Under the pieces are notes generated by a model. The model worked only from the letters and a program-made list of their open reading frames with translations, made no database searches and was not told the DNA's origin. From assembly GCF_024298825.1 (NCBI RefSeq), contig NZ_CP101153.1, positions 3,224,001 to 3,288,000 on the forward strand: 64,000 bases of DNA, in the 5' to 3' direction. This document shows positions 1 to 8,134 of this stretch, in pieces (position 1 is the first letter of the stretch; each line of letters starts with the position of its first letter). The DNA comes from Haloglomus salinum. Its GTDB lineage: Archaea; Halobacteriota; Halobacteria; Halobacteriales; Haloarculaceae. A program made the position numbers and the translations under genes.

Positions 1-81
1 GGTGACCCCGACAGCCTCGCCGAGGGCGCCCTGGCTCAGCCCCTCGCGTTCGCGGTACTCCCGGAGGTTCGACTCCATCAT
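1..81 (-). CDS. XRE/Cro-CI family HTH regulator, partial (N-terminus only)
   Basis: Only the first 27 codons are inside the window; the gene runs off the left edge. The visible reading begins MMESNLREYREREGLSQGAL and matches the first two helices of a Cro/CI helix-turn-helix (the REREGLSQGALGEAVGVT stretch). Its ATG overlaps the TGA of the upstream membrane-protein gene in an ATGA junction at 78-81, so the two are almost certainly translationally coupled. Family knowledge: small XRE regulators next to DUF2178-type membrane proteins are common in haloarchaea. It probably controls this pair through the repeats upstream of the membrane-protein gene; that is inference. Confidence 0.8.
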   Translation of the reverse strand, partial: MMESNLREYREREGLSQGALGEAVGVT

Positions 82-482
82 CGGCGGCGGGAGCGGGCCA
101 GGAGCACGAAGACGCCCCAGACGGCGAACAGTCCGGCCACGAAGTAGCCCGCGTAGTAGAACCACTCCGGCCAGGTCACGTAGCCCAGCGCCCGGGCGGC
201 GACCATCGTCGGGAAGACGACGGCCGAGGCCATCCCGACGGCGGCCATCGTGTGGCGGCCGGCCTCGTCGAAGACGGCGCGGTCGCGCTCGTCGAAGGTG
301 GGCTGGTCGCTCTCGTGACCCAGCGCGACCGCGACGACCGCGCCGGCGACGAAGGCACCGACGCCGACCAGCGGGTAGCCGGCGACGATGAGGGCGGCGT
401 ACAGCGCGCTGCCGACGGCCCAGGAGGCCGCGTACAGCGAGCGAGTCGATACGGTGGGGCTCGGGAGGGCGGTATCCGTCAT
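78..482 (-). CDS. small four-helix membrane protein (DUF2178-like), partner of an XRE regulator
   Basis: This 134-residue protein has two pairs of hydrophobic segments (about residues 15-55 and 85-130) separated by a short charged stretch rich in D, E and R, with an Arg-rich C-terminus on the cytoplasmic side. The size and topology resemble DUF2178 membrane proteins. The start is taken at the ATG giving MTDTALPSP; a GTG four codons upstream (494) is in frame but falls inside the repeat region. The gene leads a two-gene operon, overlapping the XRE regulator by ATGA. It could be a membrane sensor or partner for that regulator. Its biochemical function is unknown. Confidence 0.7.
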   Translation of the reverse strand: MTDTALPSPTVSTRSLYAASWAVGSALYAALIVAGYPLVGVGAFVAGAVVAVALGHESDQPTFDERDRAVFDEAGRHTMAAVGMASAVVFPTMVAARALGYVTWPEWFYYAGYFVAGLFAVWGVFVLLARSRRR

Positions 483-495
483 GGTGTCAAGCACC

Positions 496-521
496 CTTTA
501 CACTGTAACGTGTGCTTTACA
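496..521 (-). promoter_or_regulatory. direct-repeat operator candidate upstream of the DUF2178/XRE operon
   Basis: Two copies of TGTAAAG (minus strand) lie 19 bp apart, with a TTACA in opposite orientation between them. They sit 14 to 39 bases upstream of the membrane-protein start, that is over its promoter. This suggests autoregulation by the XRE protein. The repeat is directly visible; the binding is inferred. Confidence 0.5.
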
Positions 522-573
522 TCCACTTCAACATTTCGCCCCCACGGCACTCGCTCCTGCCCCCGGGCACGGG

Positions 574-580
574 ATTTATT
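574..580 (+). promoter_or_regulatory. TATA box of the DUF460 gene
   Basis: ATTTATT is centred 28 bases before the GTG start at 605, the spacing expected of a leaderless haloarchaeal transcript. It supports the GTG as the true start. Confidence 0.6.
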
Positions 581-604
581 CCCGCTCGTCGCCGATAGCC
601 TGGT

Positions 605-2590
605 GTGAGTACCCGAACGAGTGCCCTCGACGCGGTCGTGTTCGGGGTGGATATCCAGAGCGGCGACGTCCGCGGTGACTCCCCCTCCTACGCCGTGGTG
701 GCCTTCGACGGCGAGAACGTCGACCGGGACGTGGTCTCCTACCGGAAGCTGACCCGGCTCATCCAGCGCGAGGAGCCCGCCATCGTCGCGACCGACAACA
801 CGTACGAGCTCGCGACGGACAAGGACGACCTCGTGCGGTTCCTGCGCGAGCTCCCGTCCGGAACGACGCTCGTGCAGGTGACGGGCGCCGAGGAACCCGA
901 GCCCCTCTCTCGCGTCGCCCGCCGCCACGGCGTCCCGTACGGCAAGAAGCCGATGAAGGAAGCCGAGGCCGCCGCCCGGCTCGCCGCCCGGAACGTGGGC
1001 CAGGAGGTGTCGGCGTTCGCCGACCGGACGACCGTGAAGGTCGCGCGGGGCCGCTCGACCGGCGGCGGCGGGGGCTGGTCCGAGGACCGCTTCACCCGTC
1101 GCATCCACGGGAGCGTGAAGACGAAGGCTCGCGACGTGGAGCGAAAGCTCGACGAGGCCGGACTGGAGTACGAGCAGGAGGTCACGGAGAAGTACGGCGG
1201 CTACTCGCAGGCGCTGTTCCACGTCGAGGCGACCCCCGCCGAGTTGCCGGTCTCGCGCGAGCGCGCCGGCGACACTCGCATCGAGATCGACCGCGAGCGC
1301 AAGGACGGCATCGAGTACGCGCCGCTCGTCCAGCGCCGCGACCACGTCCTCGTCGGTATCGACCCCGGGACGACGACAGCCGTCGCCATCGTCGGGCTGG
1401 ACGGCGAGGTACTGGAGACGCTCTCGACCCGCACCGCGGACACCGCGGCGGTCATCGAGTGGATCATCGAGCGCGGCCGGCCCATCCTGGTCGCCGCGGA
1501 TGTCGAGCCGATGCCCGAGACGGTCGAGAAGATACGGCGCTCGTTCGACGCCGCCGGCTGGGTGCCCGAGACGGACCTCCCGGTCGACACCAAGCAGCAC
1601 CGGACCCGGGAGGTGAGCTACGAGAACGACCACGAGCGCGACGCGATGGCCGCCGCCCTCCACGCGTTCGACGACCACGAGGACCAGTTCCAGCGCATCG
1701 CTCGGAAGGTCCCGGCGGGGTTCAACCGCGGCGAGGTGACCGCGCGCGTCGTGGCGGGCGAGGAGTCCGTCGAGGCCGTGCTCGCTGACCTGCGCGACGA
1801 CCCCGACGAGGAGGCGGAGGAGTCGAGCCACGAGCCCCGCGAACTGACCGCCGAGGAGAAGGAGATCAAGCGACTGGAGGCCCGCGTCCAGCGCCTCGAG
1901 GACCACGTCGAGGAGCTTCGCGATACCGTCCAGCAGAAGGACGAGCGCATCGCGGAGTACGAGGACGAACTCAGCGAGGCCCGCCGCGAGGAGCGCCAGG
2001 AGGCCCGCGAGCGCCGCGAGGTCGCCCGCCTCGAGCGCGAGACAGACCGCCTCGAACGCGAACTCACCGAGGAACGCGAGACCGTGGCGGAACTGGAGGA
2101 CAAACTGGAGCGGCTGAAGGCGCTCTGGCGGCTCGACCACTCGGATTTCGCCGACGTGGCCGACGAGCAGGCCGGACTCGTCCCGGTCAAGCCCGTCGAC
2201 CAGTTCACCACGACCGCCATCGAGGACGCCCAGGAGTCCTACGGCCTCGCCCCCGACGACGTGGTCCTCCTGCGTGACGCCTCCGGCGCGGGCCGCCGGA
2301 CGGCGGAACTCCTCGCTGAGACCGAACCCCGGGTCGTCCTCCGGGACGGCAACCTCTCGGAACAGGCCGACGAGGTGCTGTTCGGGCACGGCATCCCTGA
2401 GGGCCCGGCCGACGACGTGACGGTCCAGGAGGTGGACGAACTGGCGGTCGCCCGCGAGCGCGAGGTCGAGGCCGTCATCGAGGACTGGGAGGCCCGTGCC
2501 GAGGACCGCCGGCGCGATCGGAACGCCGAGATGGTCGACCAGATCATCAGCGAGCACCGCGCGGACCGGCCCTCCGGCGAGAGCGACTGA
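605..2590 (+). CDS. DUF460 protein, predicted RNase H-fold nuclease of the RuvC/YqgF type
   Basis: A 661-residue protein of the archaeal DUF460/COG2433 family. The N-terminal region (about 10-240) has an internal basic, glycine-rich loop near 150-175. An RNase H-like core follows, with VGIDPGTTTAVAIVG at 250-264 and a later NDHERDAMAAALHAF (about 341-355) that matches the RuvC-type last acidic motif. From about 405 to 510 there is a long, highly charged coiled coil, followed by a C-terminal globular part with a DRRRDR-rich tail. Family knowledge: the fold predicts a metal-dependent nuclease acting on structured nucleic acid, but the substrate is not established. The GTG start is set by the TATA box 28 bases upstream. 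It is monocistronic and divergent from the DUF2178 operon. Confidence 0.85.
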   Translation: MSTRTSALDAVVFGVDIQSGDVRGDSPSYAVVAFDGENVDRDVVSYRKLTRLIQREEPAIVATDNTYELATDKDDLVRFLRELPSGTTLVQVTGAEEPEPLSRVARRHGVPYGKKPMKEAEAAARLAARNVGQEVSAFADRTTVKVARGRSTGGGGGWSEDRFTRRIHGSVKTKARDVERKLDEAGLEYEQEVTEKYGGYSQALFHVEATPAELPVSRERAGDTRIEIDRERKDGIEYAPLVQRRDHVLVGIDPGTTTAVAIVGLDGEVLETLSTRTADTAAVIEWIIERGRPILVAADVEPMPETVEKIRRSFDAAGWVPETDLPVDTKQHRTREVSYENDHERDAMAAALHAFDDHEDQFQRIARKVPAGFNRGEVTARVVAGEESVEAVLADLRDDPDEEAEESSHEPRELTAEEKEIKRLEARVQRLEDHVEELRDTVQQKDERIAEYEDELSEARREERQEARERREVARLERETDRLERELTEERETVAELEDKLERLKALWRLDHSDFADVADEQAGLVPVKPVDQFTTTAIEDAQESYGLAPDDVVLLRDASGAGRRTAELLAETEPRVVLRDGNLSEQADEVLFGHGIPEGPADDVTVQEVDELAVAREREVEAVIEDWEARAEDRRRDRNAEMVDQIISEHRADRPSGESD

Positions 2591-2601
2591 GTCGGCGGTG
2601 T

Positions 2602-3531
2602 CTATCGCTCCGTTTCCGTCGTGGATTCGCGGAACTGTGATTTCACGCTAAAGGTTTCTTCATCGTGACCGAACGTCGTCTCTACTCCATCGTAGAACGT
2701 TGTTGATCCATAAGTGGGTGCGAGGACACGAACCTCGTCGACGTCCGGCTCGAACTGTGCCATCGCCTCACGGAGCGGCCAGTCCCGCAGCAACTGCTCG
2801 GTTATGGCGCGTTCCTCAGGCTCTCCGTCGGTCCGTCTGACGATTAACTCACTCTCTCGTCCGCCGTCTTCATTCGGGTACCGATCCGCGATGACCGTGA
2901 CTGTGGAACCTTCGCGTCGGGTACCGGTGACCAGTTCCGACGGCCGCACTGAGACTTGCTCACCCCGGAGCTCCACCCGTGTTGCGGCGACAGTCTCGGT
3001 ACCCGTGTCGCGCCATGCACCATCGATACTGAATGCGTAACTTCCGCCCCCGAGACCCCGGAAACGCAGTTGGCTCTCCCCATAATCGTCTATAGGGACG
3101 GGGGTGAGGTCTGTATTGCGTATCTGGGCAACCCATTCGTGCTCCCCATCTCCCGGGAGACTCTGCAGCAGCCCCGACCCACTCTGGGGCGAGACGTACC
3201 ACCATCTACCGTCTTCCCATCGATGTAGTCGAAGATGAGAGAAATTCGTCTCGAACGCGGCACTACGATTGTTGTGGAGCGTAAGTCCGACACTGCCTTT
3301 CGGGAGCTCTACTGATTCAGATTTCGCTTCCAGATATATCGGAGCACTTTCTTTCAGCACATCTTCCGACTTTACTACCTCCCCTGCATCGTAATCGGGA
3401 TACGACGAGTTCGGAGGATTGTCGCCTCTCGTCCCACCATTCTCCGGCATCCCAGTCGAATCAGAAACGCACCCAGAAACCGGTACTACCCCTAGGGTGC
3501 CAAGGAGGGTGATGTAGCCTCGACGGTTCAT
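2602..3531 (-). CDS. secreted lipoprotein of unknown function in an AT-rich island
   Basis: A 309-residue protein starting MNRRGYITLLGTLG, with twin Arg at residues 3-4, a hydrophobic stretch and a lipobox ending VSGC (Cys21), so it is likely exported (probably by Tat) and lipid-anchored. Residues 50-130 have alternating beta-type hydrophobicity with a WEDGRWWYVSP segment, like Ig-fold domains of bacterial lipoproteins; no enzyme motif is visible. An upstream in-frame ATG (3576) would read the T14 run as FFFF and is rejected as start because it destroys the signal peptide. Codon use is visibly less GC-biased than in neighbours. It is divergent from the frameshifted protease and may belong with it functionally (inference). 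Confidence 0.7.
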   Translation of the reverse strand: MNRRGYITLLGTLGVVPVSGCVSDSTGMPENGGTRGDNPPNSSYPDYDAGEVVKSEDVLKESAPIYLEAKSESVELPKGSVGLTLHNNRSAAFETNFSHLRLHRWEDGRWWYVSPQSGSGLLQSLPGDGEHEWVAQIRNTDLTPVPIDDYGESQLRFRGLGGGSYAFSIDGAWRDTGTETVAATRVELRGEQVSVRPSELVTGTRREGSTVTVIADRYPNEDGGRESELIVRRTDGEPEERAITEQLLRDWPLREAMAQFEPDVDEVRVLAPTYGSTTFYDGVETTFGHDEETFSVKSQFRESTTETER

Positions 3532-3553
3532 ACCCTCACGAGATTGAGTAACC

Positions 3554-3567
3554 AAAAAAAAAAAAAA
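3554..3567. repeat. A14 homopolymer in the divergent promoter region
   Basis: Fourteen consecutive A (T14 on the minus strand) lie 23 to 36 bases upstream of the lipoprotein ATG, in the position normally held by the archaeal TATA box. The + strand also has TAATATATT at 3581-3589, just before the protease ATG. Such runs are rare in a high-GC genome and prone to slippage. Confidence 0.8.
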
Positions 3568-3594
3568 CTTATGCACTAAATAATATATTGGTCT

Positions 3595-4750
3595 ATGGTT
3601 GATTCAATCAACCGGAGAAAAATTTTAAAGAGTGGTGCAGCCGCTGCCACCGCTCTCAGCAACGTCGGTGTAGTAACAGCGTCATCAAACGACACGCTTG
3701 AGTTGCCGATAGACGTCGTTTACGAGGGGACGCATGTCGTAGATAAGAAGTGGTACAAACTGACCCAGGCTGCCGACCGGGTACACGAAAATTCAAATTT
3801 CCTACGACATGACGGGATCCACGGACAGTGGGTTCGGCCTGGCGGCTCGGAGGAAGGTGGGCATCCCCGACTTGAAGTGGAGGTAGAGCCGAACAATGAA
3901 AAAGCAAAGCGGAAAATTCCGGACGAGAGAGACGGTGTTCCAGTCGACACTGTAGAACGGCCCAAAGGAATCAATCGGGGGGCTTGTGCTAGCATCGCCG
4001 GAAAGAATTACGGCACGAATCCCCCCGGTGGTGCACAGATTGCGAGGGATGGATCAGGTGGTGGCGGAACGATGACCCCACTTATGCTGGACAACAACTA
4101 TCCATCACGAAGGTATGTAGGTACCTCCGCACACGTAGCGGAGGTCTGTGAGTACAGTTACGCACCGCAGCAGATGGATCATCCAACCGATGGATACGAT
4201 GCAGTGGGAGACGCGTATCCATCGTACGCCGTGGACAAATTGGATTTCGTAGCGGTCCGTACTGATGGTGAAGGTATCGAGCCACGGCCGAAGGTCGTCG
4301 ATCCCCAGAATCCGCTCGAATCAAGTAGTGACCAGTGGTACGATATCAACGGTACGTACACGAAGAGCGCTGTACAGGCCATTTGCAACGATACCGAACG
4401 TAACGGTGAGACTCCGGGATCCGTGCGAAAAGTAGGTCGCACAACGTGTACAACTCACGGTGACGCGAAGGGCTATGGAAAAAAAAGAACCAGAGTACAA
4501 GGACGAGGACGACGTCAGCTGCGCCAGTGAGTTTACCAAGCAGGTGCGGTGGGGTACTGGGAGCTCATTCGACGAGGGGGATAGCGGCTCACCGACGTTC
4601 GATAATTATCAGACGAGCTACTGGAAGGTGTTCGGCATGAACAATGGATGGGTATCCGGTGGCCTATTGAGCGAGGGATACACCTTCGGCCCCGCTGGCT
4701 ACGCAATCTACTACGAGAGCGGGGAGCGGTTCTTCTTCGGTGGACAGTAG
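3595..4750 (+). pseudogene. Tat-exported trypsin-like (S1-fold) serine protease, frameshifted at an A8 run
   Basis: Frame 1 (from 3595) encodes a Tat signal (NRRKILKSGAAAATALS) and a chymotrypsin-like N-terminal half: His180 in GTSAHVAEV and Asp217 in DKLDFVAV. It loses the match after GYGKK at about 4485. The match resumes in frame 2 with KKEPEYKDEDDVSC and contains the catalytic Ser in DEGDSGSP (codon 4583-4585), ending at TAG 4748-4750. The shift falls in eight A (4479-4486); seven A would give one uninterrupted protein of about 385 residues with all three triad residues in order. As written, the upstream product ends at 4530 and lacks the Ser. It may be a true pseudogene, a phase-variable gene, a programmed +1 shift or a sequencing error. 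GC and codon use are lower than in neighbours, suggesting transfer. The stop is 1 bp from the convergent gene's stop. Confidence 0.75.
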
Positions 4751-4751
4751 C

Positions 4752-4955
4752 TCAGAGCATCCCGCCCATCCCCATCTCCTCCAGCGCGGACTCGACGAGT
4801 CCGCGCGCGACCATCCCCATCCCGGCGACGACGAGCGCGATGCCCACCGCGGCGACCTTGTTCTCGCGGGCGACCACGAGCAGGCCCAGCACGAGCGCCA
4901 CGACGCCCTTCTGTCCGACCTCACCGAGCGACTCCTTGGTTTCGTCGACGTCCAT
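4752..4955 (-). CDS. small two-helix membrane protein
   Basis: A 67-residue protein starting MDVDETKESLGEVGQKG. An acidic N-terminus is followed by two closely spaced hydrophobic helices (about residues 18-29 and 33-52) and a Met/Gly-rich tail (EEMGMGGML). The ATG at 4955 is chosen over an upstream ATG (5132) because the upstream extension is basic and cysteine-containing, unlike haloarchaeal proteins. Small proteins of this type are conserved across haloarchaea; function unknown. It converges with the protease gene with one base between the stops. Confidence 0.7.
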   Translation of the reverse strand: MDVDETKESLGEVGQKGVVALVLGLLVVARENKVAAVGIALVVAGMGMVARGLVESALEEMGMGGML

Positions 4956-5176
4956 ACCTGTCGGGATTCGCCCGTGTGTGATAAAGACACGGAAACCCCG
5001 ACGCGCGGCGAGATATGCCGACACTCTCGCCGGTCGTCGGTCGATTACTCGTGAAATACCTCGACAAGTCGATAGTGTCCGGTTCCGAAGATCTGTTTCG
5101 GACCAAACGTCGCAACGGCGGTCGGCAGGCAACTGCCGCCGGTGGATTCACGGCCCCGGCGCTCGCGTCCGGTGAT

Positions 5177-6043
5177 ATGCAGGACGTCGAGCCGATGGAC
5201 CACGAGCAGTGGAGCGCTGAACAGGAGGAGACCACCGTGAGCGTCGACGGCCACTCGGTCAAGATGGCCTACCGCGACGCGGGCCCGACCGACCGAGACG
5301 AGCCCCGGGACACGCTCGTGTTCGTCCACGGCGTGCCGACGTGGAGCTACCTCTGGCGCCGCGTCGCACCCGCCTTCGAGGACGCGTACCGCGTCATCGT
5401 CCCGGACATGGTCGGCTACGGCAACTCCTCGTTCCGCGAGGGGTTCGATCGTTCCATCCGTGCCCAGGAGCAGGCGCTGGACGGCCTGCTGGACCACCTC
5501 GGCATCGAGCTGTTCAGCTTCGTCGCGCACGATATCGGGGGTGGGGCGGCGCTGCGGTTCGCCGCCCACCAGCCCGAACGGGTCGACCGCTTCGTCGCCT
5601 CCAACCTCGTCTGCTACGACTCCTGGCCCGTCGAGTTCATCGTGAACCTCGGGCTCCCGCGGACCGAGGAGATGGACCGCGAGGAGTTCGTCGGGCAACT
5701 GGACTTCGCGTTCGCCGAGGGTGCGGCCGCCGACGAACCGGACGAGGCGTTCGTCGAAGGGATGCAGGCACCCTGGCTCGGTGAGAACGGTCAGCGTGCC
5801 ATCGCCCGGGCGGCGGTTGCGACGAACACGAATCACACCACGGAGATCGACTACGGCGACATCGAGGCCCAGTTGCTCTGTCTGTGGGCCGAGGACGACG
5901 TGATGCAGCCCATCGAGTACGGCGAGCGACTCGCCGACGACGTTGGTGGTGAGGTCGTCCGGCTGTCCGGCGCGTACCACTGGGTGCCCGAGGACGTGGG
6001 GGCCGAGTACCGCGAGGAACTGGGCGAGTTCCTCGGCGCCTGA
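5177..6043 (+). CDS. alpha/beta hydrolase, haloalkane dehalogenase-like
   Basis: An alpha/beta-hydrolase of about 288 residues. The oxyanion-hole HGVPTW lies at 51-56 and the nucleophile elbow FVAHDIGGGAA has Asp119 rather than Ser, as in haloalkane dehalogenases, epoxide hydrolases and fluoroacetate dehalogenases. The general-base His is in GAYHWVPED (H268), with an acid in AEDDVMQP (about 240). A cap domain lies at about 150-215. It could release halide or open epoxides; the substrate cannot be read from sequence. The start at 5177 (MQDVEPMDHE) is chosen because the frame upstream to 5015 encodes an Arg-rich, non-acidic sequence; 5195 is a possible later start. Confidence 0.8.
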   Translation: MQDVEPMDHEQWSAEQEETTVSVDGHSVKMAYRDAGPTDRDEPRDTLVFVHGVPTWSYLWRRVAPAFEDAYRVIVPDMVGYGNSSFREGFDRSIRAQEQALDGLLDHLGIELFSFVAHDIGGGAALRFAAHQPERVDRFVASNLVCYDSWPVEFIVNLGLPRTEEMDREEFVGQLDFAFAEGAAADEPDEAFVEGMQAPWLGENGQRAIARAAVATNTNHTTEIDYGDIEAQLLCLWAEDDVMQPIEYGERLADDVGGEVVRLSGAYHWVPEDVGAEYREELGEFLGA

Positions 6044-6113
6044 GCACGGCCGGAAGCCGGCGAGGTGGTGGGTGTCCGAAAAAGGCACGTACCCACCCCG
6101 TGACGACCGGGGT

Positions 6114-6638
6114 ATGAGCAACGACGCGCCCGACTGGGAGTTCAAGCCGCGGGACGTCTACGTCCTCCGCGAGCTGTCGCGGGACCCACAGCTCTCCTCG
6201 CGTGACCTGGCCCGCATCCTCGAGGAGAAGTACGACATCGATGTCTCGCACGTCACCGTCAGCGAATCCATCCGCGGGATGCGCGAGCACGGGGTCTTCC
6301 GCGAGGCCGTCATCCCCAACGAGGAGTACTTCATCTTCGGCCTGTTCGAGTTCAAACTCAACCCCGAGAACTTCGCCGAGGGCTGGCGCGACGCGATGGA
6401 GTACATCCGCGACTCGCCGAACACGCTCTTCTACTTCCTCTCGGACGGGGAGTACCAGTGGAAGTCCGTGATGATGTTCTCCTCGCGGCAGCACGAGTCA
6501 CAGTGGATCCACGAGTTCTACAAGGAGCACGGCCCGGTCGTCGAGAACATCCGCAACTCCGTCATCCACAACGTCCTCAAGTTCCGGACGGACCCGGAGA
6601 TTCTGGCGAGTATCGACGAGAAGAACCCGCGGGAGTAG
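6114..6638 (+). CDS. winged-helix transcriptional regulator
   Basis: A 174-residue protein with an N-terminal winged helix: DVYVLRELSRDPQLSSRDLA followed by DVSHVTVSESIRGMREHGVF as the recognition region (about 15-65). The C-terminal part (80-174) is aromatic-rich (EYFIFGLFEFKLNP, WRDAMEYIRD) and resembles the ligand/dimer domain of haloarchaeal Lrp-like regulators, though I cannot assign it to a named family. The ATG at 6114 has a GAAAAAGG box about 32 bases upstream. It follows the dehalogenase-like hydrolase by 70 bp on the same strand, so it may regulate that gene (inference). Confidence 0.7.
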   Translation: MSNDAPDWEFKPRDVYVLRELSRDPQLSSRDLARILEEKYDIDVSHVTVSESIRGMREHGVFREAVIPNEEYFIFGLFEFKLNPENFAEGWRDAMEYIRDSPNTLFYFLSDGEYQWKSVMMFSSRQHESQWIHEFYKEHGPVVENIRNSVIHNVLKFRTDPEILASIDEKNPRE

Positions 6639-6662
6639 CCCCGAGCGCCCTGGCGCGCCGGC

Positions 6663-7190
6663 TCACCCCGACAGCGGCTTCTCGAACTCGTACTCCGAGA
6701 CGGTCTCGCCGCCGACCTCCGCCTCCACCTCGCGCACCCGCTCGAACCCCCGCGATTCGAGGAACGCCACGGCGACGGTGTTGCCGGCGAGCGCCGAGCA
6801 GACGAGCCGTTCGGCGCCGCGGTCGGCGGCCCACGACTCCAGTGCCTCCAGCAGCGCCGTCCCGGTGCCCTCGCCCCAGTGGTCTGGGTCGACGTACAGA
6901 GTGAACAGTTCGGTCTCGTCGGCCCACTCCCGGGCCGCGCTGGCGAACCCGATGACCGCATCGTCGTCGTTCTCGCCCTCCTCGTCCGTGACCGCGACGA
7001 GGAACCGGAACTCCTCCTCCTGAGCGGCTTCGGCGGCGACCTCCGCGAGGAACGCCTCGTCGTAGAGGTCGGCGAGCGCGGTCCGGACGGCATCGGCCGA
7101 CAGCGCCGAGGCGCAGGCCGCCCACCAGGCGTCCGTGGCGACCGCCGCGATGGCGTCGGCGTCCTCGGGCGTGGCCTCCCGGAGCCTCAC
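6663..7190 (-). CDS. GNAT family N-acetyltransferase
   Basis: A 175-residue GNAT: MRLREATPEDADAIAAVA at the N-terminus, the ELFTLYVDPDHWGEGTGTAL segment (about 95-115) forming the acetyl-CoA pyrophosphate-binding V/I-x-x-x-x-x-G-x-G region, and AVAFLESRGFERVREVE near the end. The acceptor substrate is unknown. It is the last gene of the eIF1A-rio1-GNAT operon; its ATG overlaps the rio1 stop in ATGA (7187-7190), implying coupled translation. A link to ribosome maturation would be only guilt by association. Confidence 0.85.
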   Translation of the reverse strand: MRLREATPEDADAIAAVATDAWWAACASALSADAVRTALADLYDEAFLAEVAAEAAQEEEFRFLVAVTDEEGENDDDAVIGFASAAREWADETELFTLYVDPDHWGEGTGTALLEALESWAADRGAERLVCSALAGNTVAVAFLESRGFERVREVEAEVGGETVSEYEFEKPLSG

Positions 7191-8134
7191 GGTCGGTCCT
7201 CCTCCTCGGCAGCGTCGGCCTCTGCGTCTCGTCCCGGCACGCTAGGGGCGTCCTCTGGTGCCGCCGCGTCGCTGTCGCGAGCGCGGGTGACGTACGCCAG
7301 CAGCTCGTCGGCGTCCGCGTCGGCGCCCGCGCGGGCGAAGAAGTCCGCGACGTTCCGGCAGTCCCGTTCGAGGAACTCCCGGTGATTGGGGTGGTGGACC
7401 GTCACCGCCTGTCCCAGGTCCAGCAGCGCGAGTTCCCCCTCGTGGACCACGATGTTGTACTCCGAGAGGTCGCCGTGGACGAGGCCGGCGTCGTACAGCC
7501 GGCGGGTGTACTCGCGGACCACCTCGTACGCGGTCTCGGGGTTCTCGACGTTCACCTCGTTGAGCCGGTGGGCGCGCTGGCCGTCGGTGCCCAGGAACTC
7601 CATCACCAGGACGTTGCGCTGGACCGCGATGGGTTCGGGCACCCGGACGCCGGCGGCGATGGCGCGCTTGAGGTTGGCGTACTCCTTCTTCGTCCACGCG
7701 GTGACGACCTTCTTCTTGTCCGAGCCGATGCCCTCGAAGCGCGGGTCGCCCTCAAGGTAGTCACGCATCGAGCGGAAGTCCGAGGCGTTGATGCGGTAGA
7801 TCTTCACCGCGACCTCGGCGGAGGGGCCGGCCGCGAGGTAGACGTTGGCCTCCTTCCCGGTCGAGAGCGGCCCGCCGAACGCGTCGATGTGGCCGTCCTG
7901 GACCAGTTTGTACAGCGCGCCCAGCGTGGCGTCGTCGAACACCGACGCCTCGACCTTGAACTGGTCGGCGTCCTTGATGCGCTTGCGGAACTCCAGGAAC
8001 TCGCGGTCCCGCTTGCGCGCGATACGGTCGGCCTCCGTGTCCGAGACGTCGAGTTCCTCCCACTCGTCGCCGAAGTCCTCGCCCTCACCCTCGCCCGGTT
8101 CGAGCAGGTCCACCTCGACGTCCTGGTCGGCCAT
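7187..8134 (-). CDS. rio1: Rio1-type serine protein kinase
   Basis: A 315-residue atypical protein kinase. An acidic N-tail (1-40) is followed by the RIO nucleotide loop STGKEANVY (91-99), the ATP-anchoring Lys in VAVKIYR (K111), the catalytic loop VHGDLSEYN (about 221-229) and the metal-binding LLDLGQAV. The C-terminal 60 residues are low-complexity and acidic/Ala-rich, typical of haloarchaeal versions. Family knowledge: RIO kinases act as ATPases/kinases in small ribosomal subunit maturation. It starts one base overlapping the eIF1A stop (TGATG) and ends overlapping the GNAT start, so the three genes form a tight operon. Confidence 0.95.
   Translation of the reverse strand: MADQDVEVDLLEPGEGEGEDFGDEWEELDVSDTEADRIARKRDREFLEFRKRIKDADQFKVEASVFDDATLGALYKLVQDGHIDAFGGPLSTGKEANVYLAAGPSAEVAVKIYRINASDFRSMRDYLEGDPRFEGIGSDKKKVVTAWTKKEYANLKRAIAAGVRVPEPIAVQRNVLVMEFLGTDGQRAHRLNEVNVENPETAYEVVREYTRRLYDAGLVHGDLSEYNIVVHEGELALLDLGQAVTVHHPNHREFLERDCRNVADFFARAGADADADELLAYVTRARDSDAAAPEDAPSVPGRDAEADAAEEEDRP

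Noticed and set aside
479-2557. Large minus-strand open frame opposite the DUF460 gene
   Set aside because: Its translation (Leu/Val/Arg-rich, low Lys and no domain) is the usual shadow of a high-GC gene; the plus-strand gene has recognisable RNase H motifs and a TATA box.
4479-4486. A programmed ribosomal frameshift as the settled explanation for the split protease
   Set aside because: I see the A8 run but no stimulatory structure or internal SD that would make programmed shifting more likely than slippage, decay or sequencing error.
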